A stretch of 64,000 nt of DNA. Origin: Tessaracoccus sp. MC1865 (GTDB taxonomy: Bacteria > Actinomycetota > Actinomycetes > Propionibacteriales > Propionibacteriaceae). Within the stretch, counting starts at the first letter, position 1; each line of letters starts with the position of its first letter. The stretch lies in NCBI RefSeq assembly GCF_017815535.1, contig NZ_CP072596.1:868001-932000 (forward strand), given 5' to 3'. Of this stretch, positions 43,644-52,713 are shown in pieces. Below the pieces are notes generated by a model. The model was given only the letters and a program-made list of their open reading frames with translations. It did not search any database and had not been told where the DNA came from. A program made the translations under genes and the position numbers.

Positions 43644-46597
43644 CAGCGGGCTTTGGCCGCGACCTGACGTTCGGTTTCGTCGACCGCACGCAGACATCAC
43701 CCCGCCTCCACCAGCCCCGGCTGATCGTGAACGAAGGCCGAGACACCATGCTGCGGACGATCCGCCACGAGCTGCGCCGCGCCGAGAGCTTCGTGTTCTC
43801 CGTCGCTTTCGTCACGCCGGGCGCGATCGCCGCGCTGAGACAGGCGCTGCTCGACTTCCCGGGCGCGGGCACCATCGTCACCTCGACGTACCTGGGCTTC
43901 AACTCGCCGGCCGCCTTCGACGAACTGCTCAACCTGCCGCGCATCGAAGTGTTGCTGCTGGACGGCGCCTCGGAGGGATTCCACGCGAAGGGCTATGTGT
44001 TCCGTCAGGAGCACAGCTCGACGGCCATCGTGGGCAGCTCGAACCTCACCGAGTCAGCCCTGCTGCGCAACCACGAGTGGAACCTGCGCTTCTCAGCGTT
44101 GGCGGACGGTGACATCGTGCACCAGCTCGAAGCCGCCGTCGACAGGCAGCGTGCCCGGGCGGTGCCCCTCACCCGCGCCTGGGTGGAGGCCTACCGCAAG
44201 TCCTGGCGACCGCCGGCCGCTCCGAGCGCCCCGCACCAGAGCCCGGAGGCGGGGGCCGGCGCGGCCGGCATGGTCGTCGCCAACTCCATGCAGGTGGAGG
44301 CGTTGGCCGAGATCGACCTGGTGCGGGCCCGGGGGGAGAAGCGCGGCCTCGTCGTGTCCGCCACCGGCACCGGCAAGACCATCCTCGCGGCCCTCGACGT
44401 GCGAACGGCTCAACCGCAACGCATGCTGTTCGTGGTGCACCGGGAACAGATCCTGGACAAGGCCATCGCTGAGTTCCGCCGGGTCCTCGGGGCCCCCGCC
44501 AGAGACTTCGGCAAGTTGGCGGGTGGCCGCCGCGAGGTGGATCGCCGCTACGTGTTCGCCACCGTCCAGTCGCTGTCCAACGCCCTGGGCGACATCGCAC
44601 CGGACGCCTTCGACTACGTCCTCATCGACGAGGTGCACCGGGCCGGAGCCGAGAGTTACCGCCGCATCATCGAGCATCTCAGCCCGGCCTTCCTCCTGGG
44701 CATGACCGCCACCCCGGAGCGCACCGACGGGTTCAACATCTTCGAGCTGTTCCACTACAACGTGGCCTACGAGATCCGGCTGCAGAAGGCGCTGGAGGCC
44801 GACATGCTGGCCCCCTTCCACTACTACGGGGTCACCGACTATGTCACCGGCGACGGTGAGGTCATCGACGACACGACGAGCCTCGCCCGCCTGGTGGACC
44901 GTGAACGCGTCGACCATGTGCTCGCCGCGGTGGAGCGCTACGGGCAGGCGGGGATCCCGGTACGCGGCCTCATCTTCTGCTCCCGCAACGAGGAGGCCAG
45001 ACAGCTGTCCCAGGTCCTCAACGGGCGCACCCTGCGAGGCCGCAGACTGCGCACGATGTCCCTGTCCGGCACGGACTCGGTGCGGGCCAGAGAGGACGCG
45101 GTCGCACGGTTGGAACGGGGCGAACTCGACTACCTCCTCACCGTCGACATCTTCAACGAGGGCGTCGACATCCCTGCCATCAATCAGGTGGTGATGCTGC
45201 GCCAGACCCAGTCGGCCATCGTGTTCACCCAGCAACTTGGTCGTGGCCTGCGCAAGGCCGCCGGCAAGGACTACCTCGTCGTAATCGATCTCATCGGCAA
45301 TTACGCCAACAACTACCTGGTACCGGTGGCGTTGTTCGGCGACTCCAGCCTGTCGAAGGATTCGGTGCGGCAGAATCTCATCGAGGCCGAGGAGGCCGGC
45401 TCGATCGCCGGGCTGTCCAGCGTCAACTTCGACGCCATCGCCCGCGACCATGTCTTCAAGGCCATCGCCCAGGTCAAGCTTGATTCGATGGTGGCGCTGA
45501 AGAAGGCCTACACAGAGATGCGCAACAGGGTCGGGGGAGAGCCGAAGCTCCTGGACTTCGCGCGGTTCGACACTGCGGATCCGGTGGTGCTGGGCACCAA
45601 GGAGAAGAACTACTGGCAGCTGTCGGCCAAGTTCGCCAACGTGCAAGGCCCCACGCCCCGCCAGACCAGACTGCTCAATCTGCTCACGGTGGAGCTGCTC
45701 AATGGGAAGCGGCCGCACGAACTCGTGGTGCTCCGGGCGCTGCTGGAGGAGGGCCGGCTCACCGGGGCCGACATCGTCGAGCGCTTGCGCGCACGAGACT
45801 GCACCAGCACGCCCGAGGTGGTGCGGAGCGCCGTCAGCCTGTTGACTCTCGGGTTCTTCCCGGCGAAGACGAAGCCCAGCTACCATCCGCTCGCGGTCGA
45901 GAGCGACGGCGGACTGGAACTGAGCCCCGAATTCCGCGACGAATGGGCCAACACCGATTTCCGGGCGCAGGCCACCGACGTCATCGACACCGGCCTCTTC
46001 CTCGCCCGTCACCGGCACGGCTGGGCGCAGACGCTGCGCCCTGGCGGGCGCTACTCGCGCAAGGACGCCTGCCGGCTGCTCAACTTCCGCGGCGACGAGA
46101 CGGCCACGCTCTACGGCTACAAGGTGGACGAGTTCTCCCGCACCTGCCCCATCTTCGTGACCTACCACAAGGGCGCCGAGGTGGAGTCCTCAGTGGCCTA
46201 CGGCGACGAGTTCCTCGACGAATCCACGATGCGGTGGTTCACCCGCAGCAGGCTGCATCTCGGCAGCCGGGAGGTGCGTCGCATCGTCGAGCACAGCGTG
46301 GACCTGCACCTGTTCGTCAAGCGTGACGACGCCGAGGGTCGCGACTTCGTGTATCTCGGCACCGTGAGCCCGCACAACGCGCGGCAGGAGACGATGCCCA
46401 CGGACGACCGGTTGTCCGTCGTCACGATGCACCTGCGTCTCGACGAGCCGGTGGAACGCGGACTCTACGACTACCTCACGGCCGGCCCGGCCCCCGCCCA
46501 GGCGACAGTGGCAGATCTGGGTTGGCGGGAGGCAGCGCTTGACCTGCCGCTATTCGCTCATCCTGGAACCGCGCAAACGGACAAGGTAGTGCCATAA
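43634..46597 (+). CDS. PLD-like nuclease domain - SF2 helicase - DUF3427 protein
   Basis: Large nucleic-acid enzyme of 987 residues. Residues about 30-190 are a phospholipase-D-type domain with one HKD-like site (HAKGYVFRQEHSSTAIVGSSNLTESA). Residues about 220-600 are a superfamily 2 helicase of the restriction-enzyme R-subunit type: Walker A ATGTGKT (about 243), DEVH box (about 332), GMTATPER, and motif VI QQLGRGLRKAAGKDYLVV. Residues about 800-970 match DUF3427 (RRIVEHSVDLHLFVKRDDAEGRDFVYLG). Stand-alone members are widespread and poorly studied; a role in DNA repair or in restriction of foreign DNA is plausible. Coupled to a MutT gene. Confidence 0.88.
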   Translation: MELTAGFGRDLTFGFVDRTQTSPRLHQPRLIVNEGRDTMLRTIRHELRRAESFVFSVAFVTPGAIAALRQALLDFPGAGTIVTSTYLGFNSPAAFDELLNLPRIEVLLLDGASEGFHAKGYVFRQEHSSTAIVGSSNLTESALLRNHEWNLRFSALADGDIVHQLEAAVDRQRARAVPLTRAWVEAYRKSWRPPAAPSAPHQSPEAGAGAAGMVVANSMQVEALAEIDLVRARGEKRGLVVSATGTGKTILAALDVRTAQPQRMLFVVHREQILDKAIAEFRRVLGAPARDFGKLAGGRREVDRRYVFATVQSLSNALGDIAPDAFDYVLIDEVHRAGAESYRRIIEHLSPAFLLGMTATPERTDGFNIFELFHYNVAYEIRLQKALEADMLAPFHYYGVTDYVTGDGEVIDDTTSLARLVDRERVDHVLAAVERYGQAGIPVRGLIFCSRNEEARQLSQVLNGRTLRGRRLRTMSLSGTDSVRAREDAVARLERGELDYLLTVDIFNEGVDIPAINQVVMLRQTQSAIVFTQQLGRGLRKAAGKDYLVVIDLIGNYANNYLVPVALFGDSSLSKDSVRQNLIEAEEAGSIAGLSSVNFDAIARDHVFKAIAQVKLDSMVALKKAYTEMRNRVGGEPKLLDFARFDTADPVVLGTKEKNYWQLSAKFANVQGPTPRQTRLLNLLTVELLNGKRPHELVVLRALLEEGRLTGADIVERLRARDCTSTPEVVRSAVSLLTLGFFPAKTKPSYHPLAVESDGGLELSPEFRDEWANTDFRAQATDVIDTGLFLARHRHGWAQTLRPGGRYSRKDACRLLNFRGDETATLYGYKVDEFSRTCPIFVTYHKGAEVESSVAYGDEFLDESTMRWFTRSRLHLGSREVRRIVEHSVDLHLFVKRDDAEGRDFVYLGTVSPHNARQETMPTDDRLSVVTMHLRLDEPVERGLYDYLTAGPAPAQATVADLGWREAALDLPLFAHPGTAQTDKVVP

Positions 46598-46604
46598 TCG
46601 AGCG

Positions 46605-47276
46605 ATGACCACCACGCGCGACGACAATCTCGGCCAGACGCAACGCTCCCTGGCCGAGCGTGCGCGCGACGTCATCCGCGACCGCATCACCACCGGCGCC
46701 TACCAGCCCGGGTACCGGATCAAGGAGCGCGACCTCTCCGAGGAGCTGGGCATTTCGCGCATCCCGGTGCGCGAGGCGCTGGCCGGGCTGTCGACGGAGG
46801 GCTTCATCACCCTGCAGCCCCGCCGCGGCGCGGTGGTCACCGAACTGGTCCCGGAGGACCTGCGGGAGATCTTCGAGCTGCGCGAGGCCCTCGAGGTGCA
46901 GGAGGTCGAGCTCGCACTCAAGCACGGCAGCGAAGCGGAACGCGCCCGGCTGCTGCGCGTCGTCGAGAAGGAACAGTCCGCCCTGAAATCTGGAAACCGC
47001 GACCTGGTGCGCCGGTACAACGCGGAGTTCCACGAGGTGCTGGTCCAGATGACGCACAACTCGCTCATGGCGTCGATGCTGGAACCGCTGCGCAACCGGT
47101 TGAACTGGTTGTTCAAGCAGAATGACGACCCGGCCGCCATCTGCGGCGAGCACTTCGAGATCGCCCAGGCCATCGTGTCGGGGGACAGGGCCAAGGCGCG
47201 GGCGCTCGCCGAAGTGCATGTGGGGACCTCACTGCGGCTCGCCCACACGCTCCTCTTCGGCGACACAGAAGCCTGA
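46605..47276 (+). CDS. GntR-family regulator, FCD subfamily
   Basis: DNA-binding regulator of 223 residues: winged helix at about 15-80 (YRIKERDLSEELGISRIPVREALAGLSTEGFI) and the all-helical FCD effector domain after it (LREIFELREALEVQEVELAL; FHEVLVQMTHN; EHFEIAQAIVSGD), with conserved Asp/His for a metal. CATAAT lies 6 nt before the ATG and overlaps the helicase stop, so it has its own leaderless promoter. It converges with the carbamate kinase gene and probably regulates the carbamoyl cluster through the palindrome at 48218-48233. Confidence 0.9.
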   Translation: MTTTRDDNLGQTQRSLAERARDVIRDRITTGAYQPGYRIKERDLSEELGISRIPVREALAGLSTEGFITLQPRRGAVVTELVPEDLREIFELREALEVQEVELALKHGSEAERARLLRVVEKEQSALKSGNRDLVRRYNAEFHEVLVQMTHNSLMASMLEPLRNRLNWLFKQNDDPAAICGEHFEIAQAIVSGDRAKARALAEVHVGTSLRLAHTLLFGDTEA

Positions 47277-47282
47277 CGCGGG

Positions 47283-48215
47283 TCAGGAGCGGAGGACGGT
47301 TCCGGCCTTGCCCTCGAGGGCAGCGCCGATCTTGTCCAGCGCGGTGATGACGCCCATGGGCCCACCCTGTTCGACGAAGCGGCGGATCGCCGCGACCTTC
47401 GGGCCCATGGAACCGGCGCCGAACTGCCCCTCGGCCTCGTGGCGGCGGATCTCCTCCAGGCTCACCTCACCGAGCGGGGCCGCGTTGTCCTTGCCCCAGT
47501 TGACCCATGCGTTGTCCACGTTGGTGGCCAGCACGAGGGCATCGGCGCCCAGCCGGCGGGCCAGCAGCACGCTGGCCAGGTCCTTGTCGATGACGGCCTC
47601 AACGCCGTGCAGCACGCCTTCGGCGTCGCGTGTGACGGGGATTCCGCCACCGCCGCCGGCCACGACGAGCAGGCCGGCCTTCAGCAGCGCGTCGATCGCC
47701 GGGGCGTCGAGGATCTCGATCGGTTCGGGGCTGGGCACGAGCCGGCGCCAGCGTCCGGGCTCGATCTCGCTGAGCATCTGGCCGAAGTGGCTCAGGCGCT
47801 CTGCCGTCGCTTCGTCCACGTAACGCCCGACGGGCTTGGTGGGCTTGTCGAACGCCGGGTCATCCGCAGCGACGAGCGCACGGGTGACGACGACGGCGGG
47901 CAACATGTCGATCTGACGGTGCGCCAGTGCACGGTCCAGGGCGTTGAGCAGGATGAAGCCGATCGAGCCCTGCGTATTGGCGACACACCAGTCCAGGGGG
48001 ACCGGAGTCAGCACGTAGGCGGCCAGGTCGTTCTTGGCCAGGATGTTGCCCACCTGCGGGCCGTTTCCGTGGGAGATCAGCACCTGGTGGCCGTCGTGGG
48101 CCAGAGCTGCGATCTGTTCCGCCGCCGCCTCGACGGCAGCGATCTGGTGATCGGCCCGGACCGATTCTCCGGGGCCGGTCATTGCGTTGCCCCCCAGGGC
48201 TACCAAGATCCTCAT
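47283..48215 (-). CDS. arcC: Carbamate kinase
   Basis: Converts carbamoyl phosphate and ADP to ATP, ammonia and CO2 in catabolism. The 310-residue protein has the family start MRILVALGGNAMTGPGE, HGNGPQVGNIL, VVVTRALV, VVAGGGGGIPV, AVIDKDLASVLLA and GSMGPKVAA. In E. coli the comparable gene next to fdrA (ybcF, allK) serves allantoin fermentation. It is transcribed away from the ankyrin-DUF2877-FdrA-DUF1116 genes, with a perfect palindrome 2 bp upstream of its ATG. That position would let a bound regulator block both directions. Confidence 0.94.
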   Translation of the reverse strand: MRILVALGGNAMTGPGESVRADHQIAAVEAAAEQIAALAHDGHQVLISHGNGPQVGNILAKNDLAAYVLTPVPLDWCVANTQGSIGFILLNALDRALAHRQIDMLPAVVVTRALVAADDPAFDKPTKPVGRYVDEATAERLSHFGQMLSEIEPGRWRRLVPSPEPIEILDAPAIDALLKAGLLVVAGGGGGIPVTRDAEGVLHGVEAVIDKDLASVLLARRLGADALVLATNVDNAWVNWGKDNAAPLGEVSLEEIRRHEAEGQFGAGSMGPKVAAIRRFVEQGGPMGVITALDKIGAALEGKAGTVLRS

Positions 48216-48217
48216 GT

Positions 48218-48233
48218 ATATGGTATACCATAT
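48218..48233. promoter_or_regulatory. Perfect 16-bp palindrome, probable GntR operator
   Basis: ATATGGTATACCATAT contains TGGTATACCA, the form of operator (TGGT-N2-ACCA) bound by several FCD-type GntR regulators. It lies between carbamate kinase and the ankyrin-headed operon and overlaps TATACC-type -10 sequences on both strands. The GntR gene at 46605 is the natural candidate. Confidence 0.75.
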
Positions 48234-48281
48234 GCCAGAGGGTTTAAGAAGGCAGAGACGCCCGGAGAACAGGCAGGAAAG

Positions 48282-48884
48282 ATGACTCACACCGCATGGC
48301 CGGACATGGTGGCCGGTGCCGCCGCCGACGAGGTTCGCGCACAGCTCGCAGGCGGGGCTGACCCCAACGCGACGGCGACCGGAGCGCAGGCCCGTTCCTC
48401 CGCGGTGTTGATCGCGGCGAGCGCAGGCAACACCGAGGCGCTCGAGGTGCTGATCGAGGCCGGGGCCGATATCAACGCCCAGAACCGCATCTCCCTCAAC
48501 CCGTTTCTGTGGGCCTGCATCAACAACGACCTGACCTTGGCGCGCCGGATGGTGGAGGCCGGCACCGACCTCGAGCTGGTCACCCGGTTCGGGGGAGTGG
48601 GCATCCACCCCTGCGCGGAGAAGGGGTTCGTGGAACTCACACGCTTCCTGGCCGAGGAGACCGACGTCAACGTCAACCACACCAACATCTGTGGCTGGAC
48701 ACCGCTCCTCGAGGCGATCATTCTCCGCGACGGGGGTCCCGCGCAGCAGGAGATCGTGAAGATCCTCCTCGACGCCGACGCGGACCCGAAGATGGTCGAC
48801 CAGTGGGGCGTCACCCCGCTGCAGCACGCCGAGAAGATGGGCTTCACCGAGATCGCCGAGCTCCTCGTAGCAGCAGGCGCCTGA
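48282..48884 (+). CDS. Ankyrin-repeat protein
   Basis: Cytoplasmic 200-residue protein made almost entirely of about five ankyrin repeats, e.g. SAVLIAASAGNTEALEVLIE with AGADINAQ, GVGIHPCAEKGFVELTRFLA, GWTPLLEAIILRDGGPAQQE and GVTPLQHAEKMGFTEIAELL. There is no signal peptide or catalytic motif. AGGAAAG precedes the ATG. It is first in the operon with DUF2877, FdrA and DUF1116 genes, so it probably binds or assembles one of those proteins; this is inference from position only. Confidence 0.85.
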   Translation: MTHTAWPDMVAGAAADEVRAQLAGGADPNATATGAQARSSAVLIAASAGNTEALEVLIEAGADINAQNRISLNPFLWACINNDLTLARRMVEAGTDLELVTRFGGVGIHPCAEKGFVELTRFLAEETDVNVNHTNICGWTPLLEAIILRDGGPAQQEIVKILLDADADPKMVDQWGVTPLQHAEKMGFTEIAELLVAAGA

Positions 48885-48885
48885 C

Positions 48886-49683
48886 ATGACCGTGATGAGG
48901 GCGCTCGTGGCTGACCGGGAGTTCACCTCCTGGGCCGCCAACCGCCCGCGTGCGCGAGTCCACTCGGTCTTCGCGCGCACCGTCAACATGATCGACGCCT
49001 CCGGCCTCTGGACCCTCGCAGCCGCGACGGTGCCGGTGGGGCCGCGCACCGCTGTACTGGACATGCCGTCGGCAGCAACACTCAAGCTCGCCGTCGGAGA
49101 TGAGGTGGATCTCGCCTCCGTCGACCTCAGGAACGCCACCACCTGGAATCCCGCCCGCTGGCCGTTGCGGATCACGCGCAGCGCGGTCGAGGTGGTGCGG
49201 GCGCACCTGCCCGTCACCAACGCGACGGACCCGTTCGAGCGCGCGGCAGAGGGGCGGATCGCCACGCACGCGGTGCGACTCCAGACCGCGGTGAGCGGCG
49301 GCGACTTCACCACCACCAAGATCGCCGCAGGGGGCCTCATCGGCCTCGGCCCCGGTCTCACCCCGGCCGGTGACGACCTCCTCGCGGGCTTCATCATCGG
49401 CTGCCACGTCACGGGTCGCGACGCAGCCCTGCGATGGCTGCGCTCCGCCGTCGCGGAGCACGCCGCGGCCACCAACGACATCAGCCTCACGATGCTGACG
49501 GCGGCCCTCGACGGCCGCGCGACCAGCGTCCTCCACCACCTCGTCGATGCGCTCGGCGCAGGCGACACCGACCGCCTCGTCGCGGCCACCAACCAATGCC
49601 TCGCGGTCGGGCACACCTCAGGACTGCACATTGTGGGCGGACTCGTCGCCGCCCTGGAACTCACTGAAAGAGGTCATCGATGA
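48886..49683 (+). CDS. DUF2877 protein (AllH/YlbF-like)
   Basis: Protein of 265 residues with the DUF2877 signature GLIGLGPGLTPAGDDLLAGFIIG and C-terminal GHTSGLHIVGGL. The E. coli homologue YlbF (AllH) is reported as one of three subunits of oxamate carbamoyltransferase together with FdrA (AllF) and YlbE (AllG). It starts 1 nt after the ankyrin stop and overlaps fdrA by ATGA, which agrees with one complex. The enzymatic role of this subunit is not clear. Confidence 0.87.
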   Translation: MTVMRALVADREFTSWAANRPRARVHSVFARTVNMIDASGLWTLAAATVPVGPRTAVLDMPSAATLKLAVGDEVDLASVDLRNATTWNPARWPLRITRSAVEVVRAHLPVTNATDPFERAAEGRIATHAVRLQTAVSGGDFTTTKIAAGGLIGLGPGLTPAGDDLLAGFIIGCHVTGRDAALRWLRSAVAEHAAATNDISLTMLTAALDGRATSVLHHLVDALGAGDTDRLVAATNQCLAVGHTSGLHIVGGLVAALELTERGHR

Positions 49684-51236
49684 CGACAACAACGACGCTC
49701 ATCAAGAAGAACACCTACATCGACTCGGTCTCACTCATGTCGGTCTCGACGAAGGCCAACGCGCTGCCGGGTGTGCAGCAGGCCTTCACCGCCATGGGCA
49801 CCCCCATGAACAAGGAGGTGCTGGAGGGTCTCGGCCTGCTGAGCGGGGAGGTCGCCGAAGCCACTCCCGGTGACCTCATCCTCATCGCCATCACCGACGA
49901 CGGCGTCGACACCGATGAGGTCATGGGCCAGGTCCAGGAACTCCTCGTCCGCAAACCCCGCGGCGACGAGGAATCCGAGATCACCTACCGCACCCTCAAG
50001 GGCGCCGCCGGTGGCCGCAAGGACGCTAATCTCGCAGTGATCTCCGTGAACGGCGCGTTCGCCGCGAACCAGGCGCACGCGGCGCTCGACGCCGGGCTCA
50101 GCGTGCTGATGTTCTCCGACAACGTCTCCATCGAGGACGAACTGTCCCTCAAGCGCAAGGCGCACGACAGGGGCCTGCTCATGATGGGACCGGACTGTGG
50201 CACCGCCATCCTCGGCGGCGTCGGTCTCTGCTTCGCCAACGAGGTACGTCGCGGGCACATCGGCATCGTCGGTGCCTCCGGCACCGGCAGCCAGGAGATG
50301 AGCGTGCGCCTGCACGCCTTCGGCGGCGGCATCAGCCACCTCATCGGCACCGGCGGCCGCGACCTCTCCGAGGAGATCGGCGGCATCATGATGCTCGACG
50401 GCATCGCCGCGCTGGACGCGGACCCGGGCACCGACGTGCTCGTCGTCGTGTCCAAGCCGCCGGCACACTCCGTGGCGAGCAAGGTCATCGACGCGCTCGC
50501 CGCCTCGAAGAAGCCCGCCGTCGTGTGCTTCCTCGGCGCCCCACAGGAACTCCTGGACGAGGCCGAGGACAAGGGCGTCAAGGCGTTCAACCGCACCAAG
50601 CCCGCCGTCATCGCCGCCCTCGAGGCCAGCGGCGTCGACACCAGCACCATGAACCTCCACCCCCTCAACTGGCCCCTCATCGAGGAGGTCCGCGGCAAGC
50701 TCGCTCCCGAGCAGCGCTACATCCGCGGCATCTTCGCCGGGGGCACGCTCTGCGACGAGGCCATGTTCCTCGCTCTGGAGGACTTCGACGACGTCTACTC
50801 CAACCTGCGCTCCGGTGAGTTCCACCTCGGGGCCGGCGACACGTCGAAGGGCCACACCTTCCTCGACTTCGGCTCGGACGAGTTCACCAACGGCAAGCCG
50901 CACCCCATGATCGATCCGTCCAACCGTATCCAGCGCTTCCTGGAGGAGGCCGCTGACCCGGAGACCGGCGTCATCGTGCTCGACTTCGTCCTGGGCTACG
51001 GCGCCAACCCCGACCCCGTCGGCGTGATGCTGCCCGCCATCAAGCAGGCCAAGCAGCAGGCTGCCGCTGAAGGGCGCCACCTCGAGGTCCTCGCCTTCGT
51101 GCTCGGCACCGAGGGCGACCCACAGGACTTCGACTCGCAGGTCAACCAGCTCACGGACGCGGGCGTCACGTGGGCATCGTCTTCCACCAACACCGGGCTC
51201 CTCGCCCGCGAATTCGTCAAGAAGGGCAACAACTGA
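49680..51236 (+). CDS. fdrA: FdrA (AllF-like) acyl-CoA-synthetase-fold protein
   Basis: 518-residue protein related to succinyl-CoA synthetase alpha. It shows the N-terminal block IDSVSLMSVSTKANALPGVQQ of the family, GPDCGTAILGGVGLCFAN, GIVGASGTGSQEMSV and a C-terminal domain with VIVLDFVLGYGANPDP. In E. coli it is needed, with YlbE and YlbF, for carbamoyl transfer from oxalurate to phosphate. It overlaps the DUF2877 gene (ATGA) and the DUF1116 gene (TGATG), so the three should be made in fixed proportion. Confidence 0.92.
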   Translation: MTTTTTLIKKNTYIDSVSLMSVSTKANALPGVQQAFTAMGTPMNKEVLEGLGLLSGEVAEATPGDLILIAITDDGVDTDEVMGQVQELLVRKPRGDEESEITYRTLKGAAGGRKDANLAVISVNGAFAANQAHAALDAGLSVLMFSDNVSIEDELSLKRKAHDRGLLMMGPDCGTAILGGVGLCFANEVRRGHIGIVGASGTGSQEMSVRLHAFGGGISHLIGTGGRDLSEEIGGIMMLDGIAALDADPGTDVLVVVSKPPAHSVASKVIDALAASKKPAVVCFLGAPQELLDEAEDKGVKAFNRTKPAVIAALEASGVDTSTMNLHPLNWPLIEEVRGKLAPEQRYIRGIFAGGTLCDEAMFLALEDFDDVYSNLRSGEFHLGAGDTSKGHTFLDFGSDEFTNGKPHPMIDPSNRIQRFLEEAADPETGVIVLDFVLGYGANPDPVGVMLPAIKQAKQQAAAEGRHLEVLAFVLGTEGDPQDFDSQVNQLTDAGVTWASSSTNTGLLAREFVKKGNN

Positions 51237-52654
51237 TGAGCATCGCAGACCTCCTGACCAACCCGCTGTCGGTCGTCAACGTCGGGGCCGAGATGTTCGC
51301 CGACGACATCGCCACCCAGGGCGCCCGCGTCACGCACCTCGACTGGACCCCGCCCGGTGGCGGCCGGCCCGACGTGATCGCCGCGCTGACCAAGCTGGCT
51401 GATCCCGCCAACGCCGAGCGCATCGAGGCCGCCAACGCCATCGCGCTGGAACGCATCGTCACCTCCCAGCCCATGCTGGTGGGCTTCGGTCAGGCCCTCG
51501 ACGTGGTGCCCGGCATGACGAAGAAGACCATCCTGCACGCCGGCCCGCCCATCGAGTTCCAGCGCATGGCCGGCGCCATGAAGGGCGCCGTCACCGGCGC
51601 GCTGGTGTTCGAGGGCCTCGCCAAGGACCTCGACGAGGCCTATGAGTTGGCGCTCTCGGGAGAGATCGACTTCAGCCCCTGCCACGAGCACAACGCGGTG
51701 GGTTCCATGGCCGGCGTAACCTCCGCATCGATGTTCATGCACGTGGTGGAGAACCGCCCCTACGGCAACTACGCCTACACCAACCTGTCCGAGCAGCTCG
51801 CCAAGATCCTTCGGATGGGCGCCAACGACCAGAGCGTCATCGACCGCCTCAACTGGATGCGTGACGTGTTCGGCCCGATCCTCCGCGACGCCATGGTGTC
51901 GGCCAAGGAGATCGACCTGCGCATGATGCTGGCCCAGGCCATCCACATGGGCGACGAGGCCCACAACCGCAACAACGCCGGGACCGCGCTGCTCATCCAG
52001 GCCCTGACGCCGCACATCCTCGAGTCGGGCTTCTCGACGAAGGACAAGCAGGACGTCTTCAACTTCGTGCTCAGCTCCGACTACTTCTCGGGCCCCACCT
52101 GGATGGCCACCTCCAAGGCCGCCATGGACGCGGCGCACAACATTCCGGACTCCACCGTCGTGACCACGATGTGCCGCAACGGCGTGGAGTTCGGCATCCG
52201 GGTCTCCGGCATCGGCGGCAACACCTGGTTCACCGGGCCGGCCCAGCGTGTCGTCGGCCCGCTGTTCGCCGGTTACACGGTGGAGGACTCCGGCCTCGAC
52301 ATCGGCGACTCCGCGATCACCGAGACCTACGGCATCGGCGGCTTCGCCATGGCCGCAGCCCCGGCGATCGTCCCCCTGGTGGGCGGCACCGTCTCCGAGG
52401 CCATCGGCTACTCGAAGACCATGATGGACATCACCACCGGGACCAACCCGAACATCACGATCCCGCTGCTGGACTTCCGTGGGATCGCCAGCGCCATCGA
52501 CGTGCGCAAGGTGGAGGACACGGGCATCCTGCCCGTCATCAACACCGCCATCGCGCACAAGGACGCCGGCATCGGCATGATCGGTGCAGGCATCACCTAC
52601 CCGCCGCTCGAGGCGTTCCACACGGCAACTCTCGCACTGGCCGAGAAGTTCTGA
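51236..52654 (+). CDS. DUF1116 protein (AllG/YlbE-like)
   Basis: 472-residue protein with the DUF1116 landmarks NVGAEMFADDIATQGARVTHLDW, LHAGPPIEFQRMAGAMKGA, CHEHNAVGSMAGVTSASMFMHVVENR and RNGVEFGIRVSGIGGNTWFTGPA. E. coli YlbE (AllG) is the matching subunit of the oxamate carbamoyltransferase. The conserved His/Glu/Asn-rich segments suggest it holds the active site, but that is inference. It shares one nucleotide with the fdrA stop. Confidence 0.92.
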   Translation: MSIADLLTNPLSVVNVGAEMFADDIATQGARVTHLDWTPPGGGRPDVIAALTKLADPANAERIEAANAIALERIVTSQPMLVGFGQALDVVPGMTKKTILHAGPPIEFQRMAGAMKGAVTGALVFEGLAKDLDEAYELALSGEIDFSPCHEHNAVGSMAGVTSASMFMHVVENRPYGNYAYTNLSEQLAKILRMGANDQSVIDRLNWMRDVFGPILRDAMVSAKEIDLRMMLAQAIHMGDEAHNRNNAGTALLIQALTPHILESGFSTKDKQDVFNFVLSSDYFSGPTWMATSKAAMDAAHNIPDSTVVTTMCRNGVEFGIRVSGIGGNTWFTGPAQRVVGPLFAGYTVEDSGLDIGDSAITETYGIGGFAMAAAPAIVPLVGGTVSEAIGYSKTMMDITTGTNPNITIPLLDFRGIASAIDVRKVEDTGILPVINTAIAHKDAGIGMIGAGITYPPLEAFHTATLALAEKF

Positions 52655-52713
52655 ACCTCACCACAATCGGTGGGCAGGGTTGCCCACCGTCCACCCTTGA
52701 AAGGGGAAACATC

